DNA of 20,277 nucleotides from the NCBI GenBank assembly GCA_035997545.1, contig DASYIL010000127.1, positions 1 through 20,277 on the forward strand, given 5' to 3'. The DNA comes from GCA-003244245 sp035997545. Its GTDB lineage: Bacteria; Actinomycetota; Actinomycetes; Mycobacteriales; Pseudonocardiaceae. This document shows positions 6,956 to 14,045 of this stretch, in pieces. Position 1 is the first letter of the stretch, and each line of letters starts with the position of its first letter. Both the position numbers and the translations under genes were made by a program. The notes under the pieces are model-generated. The model had not been told where the DNA came from. It saw nothing but the letters and a program-made list of their open reading frames with translations, and searched no databases.

Positions 6956-7870
6956 TCACCCGAAGCGGCCCGCGATGTAGCCCTCGGTCCGTTCGTCGGC
7001 GGGGTTGCGGAAGATCTTCGACGTGTCGTCGAACTCGACGAGCCTGCCGACCCGCTTGCCCTTGTCGTCGACTTCGGCGGTGAAGAACGCCGTCTTGTCC
7101 GACACCCGGGCCGCTTGCTGCATGTTGTGGGTAACGATGATGATCGAGAAGTTCTTGATCAACTCCAGCATCAGGTCTTCGATCTTGGATGTCGCGATCG
7201 GATCCAGCGCCGAGCATGGCTCGTCCATCAGGATCACGTCCGGACGGGTGGCGATGGCGCGGGCGATGCACAGGCGCTGCTGCTGGCCTCCGGACAGACC
7301 GTAAGCGTTCTGCTTGAGTTTGTCCTTCACCTCGTCCCACAGCGCCGCGCTGCGCAACGCCTGCTCGACGACGTCGTCCAGGTTGGCCTTCATGCCGGTG
7401 ACCTTCGGGCCGTAGGCGATGTTGTCGTAAATCGACTTGGGGAATGGGTTGGGCTTCTGGAAGACCATCCCGATCCGGCGGCGGACCTCGATCTGGTCGA
7501 CCTGGGGCCCATAGATGTCCACGCCATGGTAGGTCACACTGCCCTCGACGCGGGCGCCCGTGACGAGGTCGTTCATCCGATTCAAGCACCGCAGCACGGT
7601 CGACTTGCCGCACCCCGAAGGTCCGATCAGCGCGGTGATCGCACCGGCGCCGAAGGTGAGGTCGACCTCGCGCACGGCGAGGAAGTCTCCGTAATAGACG
7701 TGCAGGTTGTGCACCGCCATCACGGGCTCGGCGGACACACCCGCGCGCACAGCCCGACGGTCCTGCACCTCCACGTGCACCTCACGGTTTTCCTCCGGTC
7801 CGCTCGCCGACCGGGTGACACTCACGGTCTGCTCGAAGGAGCTCATCGGTTCGTGGTCCTCTCGGGCCAT
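6956..7870 (-). CDS. pstB: Phosphate ABC transporter ATP-binding protein PstB
   Basis: The protein has 304 residues, about 45 longer than typical PstB, the extra being a charged N-terminal tail before VMAVHNLHVYYGDF. All ATPase motifs are present: Walker A GPSGCGKST (83-91), Q-loop FQKPNPFP (Gln138), signature LSGGQQQR (192-199), Walker B VILMDEP (212-218) and switch His248 in VTHN. It powers phosphate import through PstC/PstA. It is the last gene of pstSCAB and starts 7 bp after the pstA stop. GGTGA overlapping that stop can serve as ribosome binding site for the ATG at 7870. A second candidate, ATG at 7846, has AGAGGACC upstream and would shorten the tail by eight residues. No phoU follows; the next gene is convergent. 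Confidence 0.96.
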   Translation of the reverse strand: MAREDHEPMSSFEQTVSVTRSASGPEENREVHVEVQDRRAVRAGVSAEPVMAVHNLHVYYGDFLAVREVDLTFGAGAITALIGPSGCGKSTVLRCLNRMNDLVTGARVEGSVTYHGVDIYGPQVDQIEVRRRIGMVFQKPNPFPKSIYDNIAYGPKVTGMKANLDDVVEQALRSAALWDEVKDKLKQNAYGLSGGQQQRLCIARAIATRPDVILMDEPCSALDPIATSKIEDLMLELIKNFSIIIVTHNMQQAARVSDKTAFFTAEVDDKGKRVGRLVEFDDTSKIFRNPADERTEGYIAGRFG

Positions 7871-7877
7871 AGCGGGA

Positions 7878-8768
7878 TCACCAACGCTGTTGGAAGCGGT
7901 TGCGCAGGAAGATCGCCAGGCCGTTCATCGCGAGCAGGATGATGATCAGCAGCAGGATGGTGGCGTAGGTCAGCGCGACGAACTCCTCGCGAGACTCGGT
8001 CGCGAAGTTGAAGATTTGCACCGGCATGACGGTGTAGCGCGACAGCGGCCCGTCGGGGTTGAAGGTGACGAACGACGTGGCCCCGATCAGGACCAGCGGC
8101 GCGGCCTCGCCGATGGCTCGGGAGATGGCCAGGATCGACCCTGTCGCGATGCCCGGAACCGCCGCCGGCAGCAGCTGGTGCCAGACGGTCTGCAGCTGCG
8201 TCGCCCCCACGGCCAGCGAGCCGTCCCGAATCTCACCAGGCACCGCCCGCAGGGCCTCCCGGGTGGAGATGATGATGACCGGCAGGATCAGCAGGGCGAG
8301 CGCGATCGATCCAGACAGTGCCACCGCGCCCAGGTTGAGCGGGCTGCGCACCACGAAGGCCAGTACCAGGATGCCGAAGATGATCGAGGGCACCGCAGCC
8401 AGGTTCTGGATGTTCAACTCGATCATCCTGTTGTACCAGCGGGTGCGGTCAGCGTATTCCTCCAGGTAAATCGCTGCAGCGATGCCCAACGGCAGCGCGA
8501 TCACCGCGGTCATCCCGATGACCAACAGCGTGCCCATGATCGCCGGCAGGACGCCAGAAGTCTCCGGGCGGATCGTCGAGGGCACTCCGGTGATCAGATT
8601 GAGGTCTAGCCGAGCGGCACCGTTGACGATGATCGTGAGCAGTATGAAGATCAGGAACAGCGAGGCCACTGCCAGACAGGTCCACAGCGCGGCAAGAAAG
8701 ACCGTCGAGGCTGCGTCCCGTCGCGGGCCACCGTCCAGCGCACGGGTGCTCAGTACGTCGGCGGTCAT
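7878..8768 (-). CDS. pstA: Phosphate ABC transporter permease PstA
   Basis: The 296-residue integral membrane protein has about six hydrophobic segments, the first at roughly residues 22-50. It carries the binding-protein-dependent permease motif in the loop EALRAVPGEIRDGSLAVGATQLQTVWHQLLPAA, with ISRAIGEAAPLVLIGA following. The family forms the translocation channel with PstC. The ATG at 8768 follows GGAGG at 7 bp spacing. A copy of its first 20 bases lies 38 bp upstream and creates a mini-ORF between pstC and pstA. Confidence 0.95.
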   Translation of the reverse strand: MTADVLSTRALDGGPRRDAASTVFLAALWTCLAVASLFLIFILLTIIVNGAARLDLNLITGVPSTIRPETSGVLPAIMGTLLVIGMTAVIALPLGIAAAIYLEEYADRTRWYNRMIELNIQNLAAVPSIIFGILVLAFVVRSPLNLGAVALSGSIALALLILPVIIISTREALRAVPGEIRDGSLAVGATQLQTVWHQLLPAAVPGIATGSILAISRAIGEAAPLVLIGATSFVTFNPDGPLSRYTVMPVQIFNFATESREEFVALTYATILLLIIILLAMNGLAIFLRNRFQQRW

Positions 8769-8806
8769 AACGCCGCCTCCGCGGGACTAAGTACGTCGGC
8801 GGTCAT
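8765..8806 (-). CDS. 13-codon mini-ORF between pstC and pstA, from duplicated pstA start
   Basis: After the pstC stop the minus strand reads TGATG, so an ATG at 8806 overlaps the pstC stop by one base. The frame encodes MTADVLSPAEAAL and ends in a TGA that overlaps the real pstA ATG (ATGA at 8768-8765). Its first 20 bases match the first 20 of pstA with a single mismatch (CTT against CTG). It is therefore a partial duplication of the pstA start, and its layout would allow ribosomes to pass from pstC through the mini-ORF to pstA by re-initiation. Whether it is translated is unknown; only weak GGCAGG precedes it. Confidence 0.45.
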   Translation of the reverse strand: MTADVLSPAEAAL

Positions 8807-9774
8807 CAGTATGCCTGCCGATACTTGCGGACCAGCCTGATGCTGATCACGTTGATGATCAGGGTGATGGCGAACAGCAGCGCACCCACCGCGAACAGCG
8901 AGTAGTACACCGGGCTGCCCTGCGGGGCATCGCCGCTGGCGATCTGGGCAATGAACGCGGTCATCGTCTGCGCCTCTTCGCGAGGATCACCGGTCAGCTG
9001 GGCTAGGTTCCCGCCCGCGACCGCCAGGATCATCGTCTCACCGACCGCGCGGGACAGCCCGAGCACGATCGCGGCGATGATGCCCGACAACGCCGCCGGG
9101 AACACCACCCGTAACGTCGTGATACGACGGTTCGCACCCAGCGCGAACGAGCCCTGCCGCAACGCCTGCGGCACCGCAGACATGGCGTCCTCGGACAGCG
9201 ACGCCACCGTCGGGATGATCATGAATCCCATGACGATGCCTGCGACGAGCAGGTTGTAGATATTCGGGATCCCGAGCAGGGGCTGGAGAAACGGCGTGAT
9301 GGCGGCCACGGCGAGGAAGCCGTAAACCACGGTCGGGATGCCGGCGAGTAACTCGAGAACGGGTTTGACGACCTTGCGCAGCCGCGGCCCGGCGTACTCC
9401 GACAAGAACATGGCAATGCCCAGGCCCAGCGGGATCGCGACCAGCAGCGCGATCCCCGTTGCCATGAACGTGGCCGTCACCAGCGGCAGAACGCCCCAGT
9501 CCTTGGCCCAGGAGAACTTGTCGCCGAACGACGCGGTCCAGGTGGTGCCGGTGAGGAACTCGATCGGGTTGACGTTGGCAAAGAAGGTGAACAGCGGGAT
9601 GACCAGCGCCAAAACGATGCCGATGGTCACCAGTACTGACAGCCCGGCCGCGCCGGCGAGCAGAACCTCGATGATCCGCTCGCCCACCCGTAGCGATGAT
9701 TTCGTGAGCTCACGACGCGCCTGTCTCCCCGAGTTCGGGCCCGGGGAGACAGGGTCGATGGTGGTCGCCGTCAC
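8806..9774 (-). CDS. pstC: Phosphate ABC transporter permease PstC
   Basis: The 322-residue membrane protein has a hydrophilic N-terminal tail of about 30 residues and about six hydrophobic segments (for example VLLAGAAGLSVLVTIGIVLAL). The permease loop is EDAMSAVPQALRQGSFALGANRRITTLRVVFPAALSG, followed by GLSRAVGETMILAVAGG. It pairs with PstA to form the phosphate channel. The GTG start lies 4 bp after the pstS stop, which points to translational coupling. The ribosome binding site is weak (GGGGCT). Confidence 0.95.
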   Translation of the reverse strand: MTATTIDPVSPGPNSGRQARRELTKSSLRVGERIIEVLLAGAAGLSVLVTIGIVLALVIPLFTFFANVNPIEFLTGTTWTASFGDKFSWAKDWGVLPLVTATFMATGIALLVAIPLGLGIAMFLSEYAGPRLRKVVKPVLELLAGIPTVVYGFLAVAAITPFLQPLLGIPNIYNLLVAGIVMGFMIIPTVASLSEDAMSAVPQALRQGSFALGANRRITTLRVVFPAALSGIIAAIVLGLSRAVGETMILAVAGGNLAQLTGDPREEAQTMTAFIAQIASGDAPQGSPVYYSLFAVGALLFAITLIINVISIRLVRKYRQAY

Positions 9775-9778
9775 GCGA

Positions 9779-10744
9779 TCAAGCCCCGGCCTTGCGCTTC
9801 AGCGCAGCGAGCGCGTCGGTGGCTTTCTGCTTCTGCTCAGGAGTCATCGGGACGAACTTCGCAGCATTGACGATCTTGTCGTTCTGCGCCAGGTAGAACT
9901 CGGTGAAGGCGACGACCTGCGGCTTCTTCAAGGCGGCATCGGAGACATAGATGAGCAGCGGCCGAGCAAGGGGGGTGTAGCTGCCGTTCTGGACGGCCTG
10001 CGCGGACGGGGCCACACAGCCAGCACCGTTGTTGATCTGGATGGCCTTGAGGCGCGACTGATTCTCCTCGAAGTACGTGAACCCGAAGTACCCCATGGCG
10101 CCCTTGGATCCCTCAACGCCTTGGACGATCACGTTGTCGTTCTCCGACGGGCTGTAGTCGGTGCGGCTCGACCCCGCCTTACCGTTGATCACCTCGGTGA
10201 AGTAGTCGAATGTGCCCGAGTCCGCACCCGGCCCGAACAGTTTCAACGGCTCGTTCGGGAAGCTCGGATCGACCTGGTTCCAGGTCTTGACCTGCGAGCT
10301 CGGATCCCAGATCGCCTTGAGCTGCTGCACGGTCAAGCAGTTCGCCCAGGTGTTCTGCTTGTTGACCACGACAGTGAGGGCGTCGTTGGCGACCTGCAGC
10401 TCCTCGAAAGTGATGTTCTTCGACTGGCAGGCGGCCCTCTCCTGGTCCTTGATCGGGCGGGAAGCATCGGAGATGTCCGTCTCGCCGTTGCAGAACTTCT
10501 GGAAACCACCCCCGGTGCCAGACGTGCCGACCGTGACGTTCACTCCCGGGTTTTCAGCCTGGAACAGCTCGCCCGCAGCCGAAGACAATGGCGCCACCGT
10601 GCTCGAACCATCGATCACCACCGGACCGGAGAGCCCCGCACCACTGCCACCGCTGCTAGCGCCACCGCCGCACGCGGCCAACACCGCACAGACAGCAGCG
10701 ATGACGGCCGCACCACGTATGCGGCGCACCTGCTTCGTGATCAC
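9779..10744 (-). CDS. pstS: Phosphate-binding lipoprotein PstS
   Basis: The 321-residue protein starts with a lipoprotein signal peptide (basic MITKQVRRIRG, hydrophobic core, lipobox VLAAC with Cys25 as the lipidated residue) and a glycine/serine linker. The periplasmic-binding fold includes the phosphate-contacting stretches DGSSTVAPLS, GTSGTGGGF, ISDASRPI and GADSGTFDYF. It captures phosphate at the outer face of the membrane and delivers it to PstC/PstA. It is the first gene of pstSCAB. The GTG at 10744 has GGAAAGGG about 8 bp upstream. A PHO-box-like array lies about 85 bp upstream, consistent with phosphate-starvation control. Confidence 0.96.
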   Translation of the reverse strand: MITKQVRRIRGAAVIAAVCAVLAACGGGASSGGSGAGLSGPVVIDGSSTVAPLSSAAGELFQAENPGVNVTVGTSGTGGGFQKFCNGETDISDASRPIKDQERAACQSKNITFEELQVANDALTVVVNKQNTWANCLTVQQLKAIWDPSSQVKTWNQVDPSFPNEPLKLFGPGADSGTFDYFTEVINGKAGSSRTDYSPSENDNVIVQGVEGSKGAMGYFGFTYFEENQSRLKAIQINNGAGCVAPSAQAVQNGSYTPLARPLLIYVSDAALKKPQVVAFTEFYLAQNDKIVNAAKFVPMTPEQKQKATDALAALKRKAGA

Positions 10745-10826
10745 GAATGGACCCTTTCCGTGGTGGGAGTAAACGGATGGGCGCCCCCTTGGCCCCCTTG
10801 CCGCGGCACGCCTAGATCCAACAGTG

Positions 10827-10859
10827 TCAACCTGAACGTGAGATGAATTGACCCTAAAC
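10827..10859 (-). promoter_or_regulatory. PHO-box-like triple 11-mer upstream of pstS
   Basis: Read toward pstS, three contiguous 11-mers begin GTTTA (10859), ATTCA (10848) and GTTCA (10837). Actinobacterial PhoP binds 11-nt direct repeats with a GTTCA-type core, so this is a good candidate operator for phosphate-starvation induction. TTGACA overlaps the downstream end (10830-10825), but no matching -10 lies at 16-18 bp, which fits an activator-dependent promoter. Confidence 0.55.
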
Positions 10860-10927
10860 AGGTGGCCCGAAAGTGGTTTAAGTTGCCGCGCTATGCACCC
10901 AGCGTCACCGTACTGACGTAAAAATGC

Positions 10928-10949
10928 GAGCAGGGTACGGCGAGGGTAC
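10928..10949 (-). repeat. Second pair of 11-nt direct repeats upstream of pstS
   Basis: Read toward pstS, GTACCCTCGCC and GTACCCTGCTC are contiguous, sharing their first seven bases at an 11-bp period. They lie about 70 bp upstream of the PHO-box-like array and may be an extra regulator site or coincidence. Confidence 0.35.
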
Positions 10950-10988
10950 TCGAAAAGGGTGATGTCGTCAGACCTTTGGATGCATCGT

Positions 10989-11435
10989 CTACCAGGCCGA
11001 TCGCGTGCCCCTGGCCCTCAACCCGGATTCAGTCGCACCCGCCGTGGCGCGGACTTCGCCATCGCGGCCGCGCGAGCATGGTGCCAAGTAGATGCTGGTG
11101 GGGGCGTCGGGGTGCTGGGGATGCACCAGGTTGAGCAACGCCCGCAACGCCGGCTCCGCTGGGCCCTCATAAGCCCACACCACCACCTCGCGTTCGAAGA
11201 CGTCCACCTTGCCGTGTTTCGGAAGCCGGGCGGTGGTGATCCGGTCAAACCCCCGGATGGTGACTAGATCGATGTAGTGCTTCCACTCGTAGAACGCGAC
11301 GAGCGCGGTCGGTTCCACCCGCCCGCCGCAGCAGCACACGACGAATCCGTCAGCGACGACATCCAGCAGCAGCCGCTCCACCGCCGACGGCAGGCTCACC
11401 GGGACGCGAACCGCTGCCACGTCGATATCTGCCAT
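10989..11435 (-). CDS. Conserved-looking hypothetical protein, 148 aa
   Basis: The ATG at 11435 is preceded by GGGGGAG. The product has an N-terminal part with VRVPVSLPSAVERLLLDVVADGFVVCCCGG, a middle with LVAFYEWKHYIDLVTIRGFDRITTARLPKHG and VVVWAYEGPAEPALRALLNLVHPQHPDAP, then a low-complexity arginine-rich tail. There is no signal peptide or membrane segment. I do not recognise a characterised family, although similar small proteins seem to occur in Pseudonocardiaceae and Streptomyces (memory, not searched). It is divergent from the broken helix-turn-helix gene at 11677 and lies 244 bp upstream of pstS on the same strand, with the pstS control region between, so it is probably a separate transcription unit. 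Confidence 0.7.
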   Translation of the reverse strand: MADIDVAAVRVPVSLPSAVERLLLDVVADGFVVCCCGGRVEPTALVAFYEWKHYIDLVTIRGFDRITTARLPKHGKVDVFEREVVVWAYEGPAEPALRALLNLVHPQHPDAPTSIYLAPCSRGRDGEVRATAGATESGLRARGTRSAW

Positions 11436-11676
11436 ACCTGCACTCCCCCATTGATGCTATGGATGTGGGCCCGGTCGGGGTCTCTCGCCTCGGCTCGGGG
11501 ATCACTCGCCCTGCGGAAGCGACAGTGCAGTGACCGCGGCGGACGTGGGCCAGACGATCATCGGCGCCAACCGGACGTTTCCCGGGCATCTACGGTGGCG
11601 GACCGCGCGGCGGCGCGCCGGGTTCCATGGTCTGGACCGCGTTTGAACGATCAGTTCCCGCTTGGAGGTGAGGACC

Positions 11677-13031
11677 GTGGCGGGTCCCGGCCCGCTCCCG
11701 CGGACGCGGCTGGAGCAGCTTGTGCGCCAGTTACGCCGGACCAAGGCGGAGTTCCGTGCCGACTTCGCCCGTACGTCGGCTCAACTCGGCGGCAAGCTCA
11801 CCGTGTCAGAACGGCACGCGGGACGTTGGATGGCGGGCAACCTCGATGGTCTCCCGCACCCGGCTGCCTGCCGTGTACTGGAGCAGATGTCCGGCGAGAG
11901 CGCCGAGCGGTTGTTTGGATCGGCCGAGCCCGCCGCTCGTGTCGAGATCACCACCCCAGTACTCGGACTGGCGCTGATCAGCGGCGAGCCGCTCGAGATC
12001 CTGGCAGTACAGAGGGAGGTGGCGATGGCAGCCGCCGAGTCAGCCCGCTTCGGGCAGTTCGCCGAACAATCCAACGTGGGCCCGCGCACCCTGGAACAGT
12101 TCCGTGCAGACCTAGCCAGGATCGTGACCAGCTATCCCAATCGGCCCGTCTATCCCATGTTCGTCGAGTTATGCGCGTTGCGGAGCCGGGCGTTTGAGTT
12201 GCTGGAGGGTCGCCAGCACCCCGAGCAGGGCCGGGAGCTCTACCTCGTGGCCGGCGTGCTGTGCGGGGTGCTCGCCAACGCTTCTTTGACCTGGGCTGGC
12301 TGCAGGCCGCCGAAACACAGGCTCGGACGGCGTTCCTGTGCGCTGAGCTAGCCGGTAATAACGCGCTGCGGGCGTGGGTGCGGGGCACTCAGAGTCTGGT
12401 CGCTTACTGGGACGACCGGCCCCGCGTGGCTGTAGAACTTGCCGACGACGGCTGGCGCTATGTCCCCGAGACCGGGACTGCACGGGTTCGGTTGGCCGCC
12501 ATTGAGGCGCGTGCCCACTCGCGGCTGCGCGACCAGCGCGCTACCGAGGACGCACTCGCCCGCGCCGACCGTGCCCGCGACGAAGTCCGGGGCGAAGACG
12601 ATCCCGGTGGGATGCTTGCCTTTCCCGTGGCCAAACAGCACTACTGCGCCGCAACCGCCCGGCTCTGGCTGGGCGGCCACGCCAATTACAGCGACGCCGA
12701 GCGCGACGCGGCTCACGCCGTCGAGCTTTACGAGACCGATCCCCCGGAGCAGCGCAGGTAGGCGAGCTGTGTCTTGCCCGGTTGGACTTGTCCGCCGCTC
12801 GACTCGGACGCGCTGATCTCGACGGTACCGCCAACGGAGTCCAGGACGTTCTTGCCATCGCCGCCCAACGTCGTATTGAAAGCGTCGCACGCCGCCTCAA
12901 CCCAGGTTGCCCGTGCCCTGCAGCGGCCGCGGTACCAGACCTCCACACTTGCGCTGGATCTGCACGACCAGATCCGCGGGTTCACCCACGCTTCCGTTCC
13001 ACCACCCGCCCTGCCCGGAGCGAGCGGATGA
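11677..13031 (+). pseudogene. Helix-turn-helix/TPR-like regulator broken by three frameshifts
   Basis: The GTG at 11677 follows GGAGGTGAGG. The first frame (to about 12283) carries an N-terminal DNA-binding-like region (RTRLEQLVRQLRRTKAEFRADFART, ERHAGRWMAGNLDGLPHPAACRVLEQM) and the start of a helical repeat domain. A one-base loss near 12283-12284 moves the protein to a second frame (FDLGWLQAAETQARTAFLCAELAG). A second loss near 12759 moves it to a third (GELCLARLDLSAARLGRADLDG). One extra C near 12901-12903 returns it to the second frame (QVARALQRPRYQTSTLALDLHD), ending at TGA 13031. Rejoined, it would be about 450 residues, like actinobacterial regulators with an N-terminal HTH and C-terminal TPRs. 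It overlaps the next start by ATGA, so the two were coupled. Confidence 0.8.
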
Positions 13032-13584
13032 ACGCTTCGGTCACGGTCGGCGTGCTCCACCCCGGCCGGATGGGGGCCAGCATCGCCGCGCAGGTCGTTG
13101 CCAACGGCCACACCGTCCTGTGGTGCCCCGACGACTGCAGCGAAGCCACCCGCCACCGAGCGAAACACGCCGATCTCCATCCCGCCGTGCTCGGGAACCT
13201 GCTTGCGGACAGCGAGATCATCCTGTCGATATGCCCGCCCGCCGTTGCCGAAGACATCGCTGCCGACGTCGCTAAAGTCGGGTACAGCGGCATCTCGCCG
13301 ATGACCTTGACGTCACCGAAGCCCTGCTCGCAGAGGCAGAGCGCATGCCCCGCGACATCCTTACCAATCGCGACTACCTACCCAGCGTCGCCGCCCGAGC
13401 TTGGCGCTGGGCACCAGAACTGCGCGAGGTCGCCGACACCCTCAGCGCCCAACACCTCCCCCCTGACCTGGCCCTCGCCACCGCCAACGTCCTTCAGCGC
13501 TGGGCCGACGCCACGACCAATCAAGCCCCGGACCCGGCCACCGTCCTGCCGCAGCTGCACGTACACCCTCCGGCCATCCCATGA
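13028..13584 (+). pseudogene. 6-phosphogluconate-dehydrogenase-like NAD(P)-binding protein, internally deleted
   Basis: The ATG at 13028 overlaps the upstream stop (ATGA). The first about 88 residues form a Rossmann N-terminus (VGVLHPGRMGASIAAQVVANGHTVLWCPDD, SEIILSICPPAVAEDIAADVAKVGYSGI) typical of the NAD-binding domain of 6PGDH-type reductases. Near 13290 the frame changes and the sequence continues as ADDLDVTEALLAEAERMPRDILTNRDYLPS...APELREVADTL to TGA 13584, the C-terminal helical part. The central region (about 90 residues relative to usual lengths near 280) is absent, so a deletion that also broke the frame is likely. It was probably cotranscribed with the preceding regulator. Confidence 0.72.
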
Positions 13585-13650
13585 TGTCTGACCAAGTGGA
13601 TGCGGGTCATAGACTGGCTGCGCAGCCGACACGGAAGGAGCGTGAGTGAG

Positions 13651-14030
13651 ATGACCAGTGCCTCGTGGCCCGACCACCTACTCACGCTCACCGAGTGGGA
13701 CGCGCTGCCCGAGGACACATCGCGTCGGTGCGAGCTAGTCGAAGGTGTCTTGTTGGTCGTTCCTAGACCCGCTCCACTGCACCAGCGGGCAATGGTGCGC
13801 CTCGCCTTCGAGCTGGATCGGCAGCTGCCTGACCACCTGACGGCGCTGGCCGATGTCGAGGTTGTGGTGGATGCGGGGTATCCAACGACGGTTCAAGCCC
13901 CTGACGTGGTAGTCGCGCAGACCAGCACCGCGCAGCGCAACCCCGCCCGCCCGGTGGTACCGGCCTGATCAGCATCCTTGCCCCGGCCCCGGTGAAGCTG
14001 GATCTGGACACGTTGACCAGCCGCCGCTGA
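13651..14030 (+). pseudogene. Uma2-family (DUF820) nuclease, internally deleted
   Basis: The ATG at 13651 lies downstream of AAGGAG. The first about 105 residues match the family start: LTLTEWDALPEDTSRRCELVEGVLLV, PLHQRAMVRLAFELDRQLP and the APDVVVA strand. Then the frame ends at TGA 13968. In another frame, from about 13953, GTGLISILAPAPVKLDLDTLTSRR ends at TGA 14030 and resembles the usual Uma2 C-terminus. The middle with the VEI(V/L)SP...K part of the PD-(D/E)xK site is missing. This is a deletion with frame change. The intact family is about 185-195 residues and its biological role is uncertain. Confidence 0.75.
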
Positions 14031-14039
14031 CCCCAGGGC
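14018..14039. repeat. Short dispersed repeat, copy 2 (also at 2124-2144)
   Basis: These 22 bases match 2124-2144 except for one inserted C. This copy encodes the SRR-stop end of the broken Uma2 gene and continues 9 bases past the stop. Confidence 0.5.
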
Positions 14040-14045
14040 ACATAT

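Noticed and set aside
7115..7942. Plus-strand frame opposite pstB
   Set aside because: Antisense shadow. The minus strand has all ABC ATPase motifs in one frame.
9338..10846. 502-residue plus-strand frame opposite pstC and pstS
   Set aside because: Antisense shadow; composition is typical of reversed high-GC coding DNA, and both minus genes are unmistakable.
11530..11646. 38-codon plus-strand frame upstream of the broken regulator
   Set aside because: GTG start with only GGAAG at long spacing, no recognisable sequence; most likely leader DNA.
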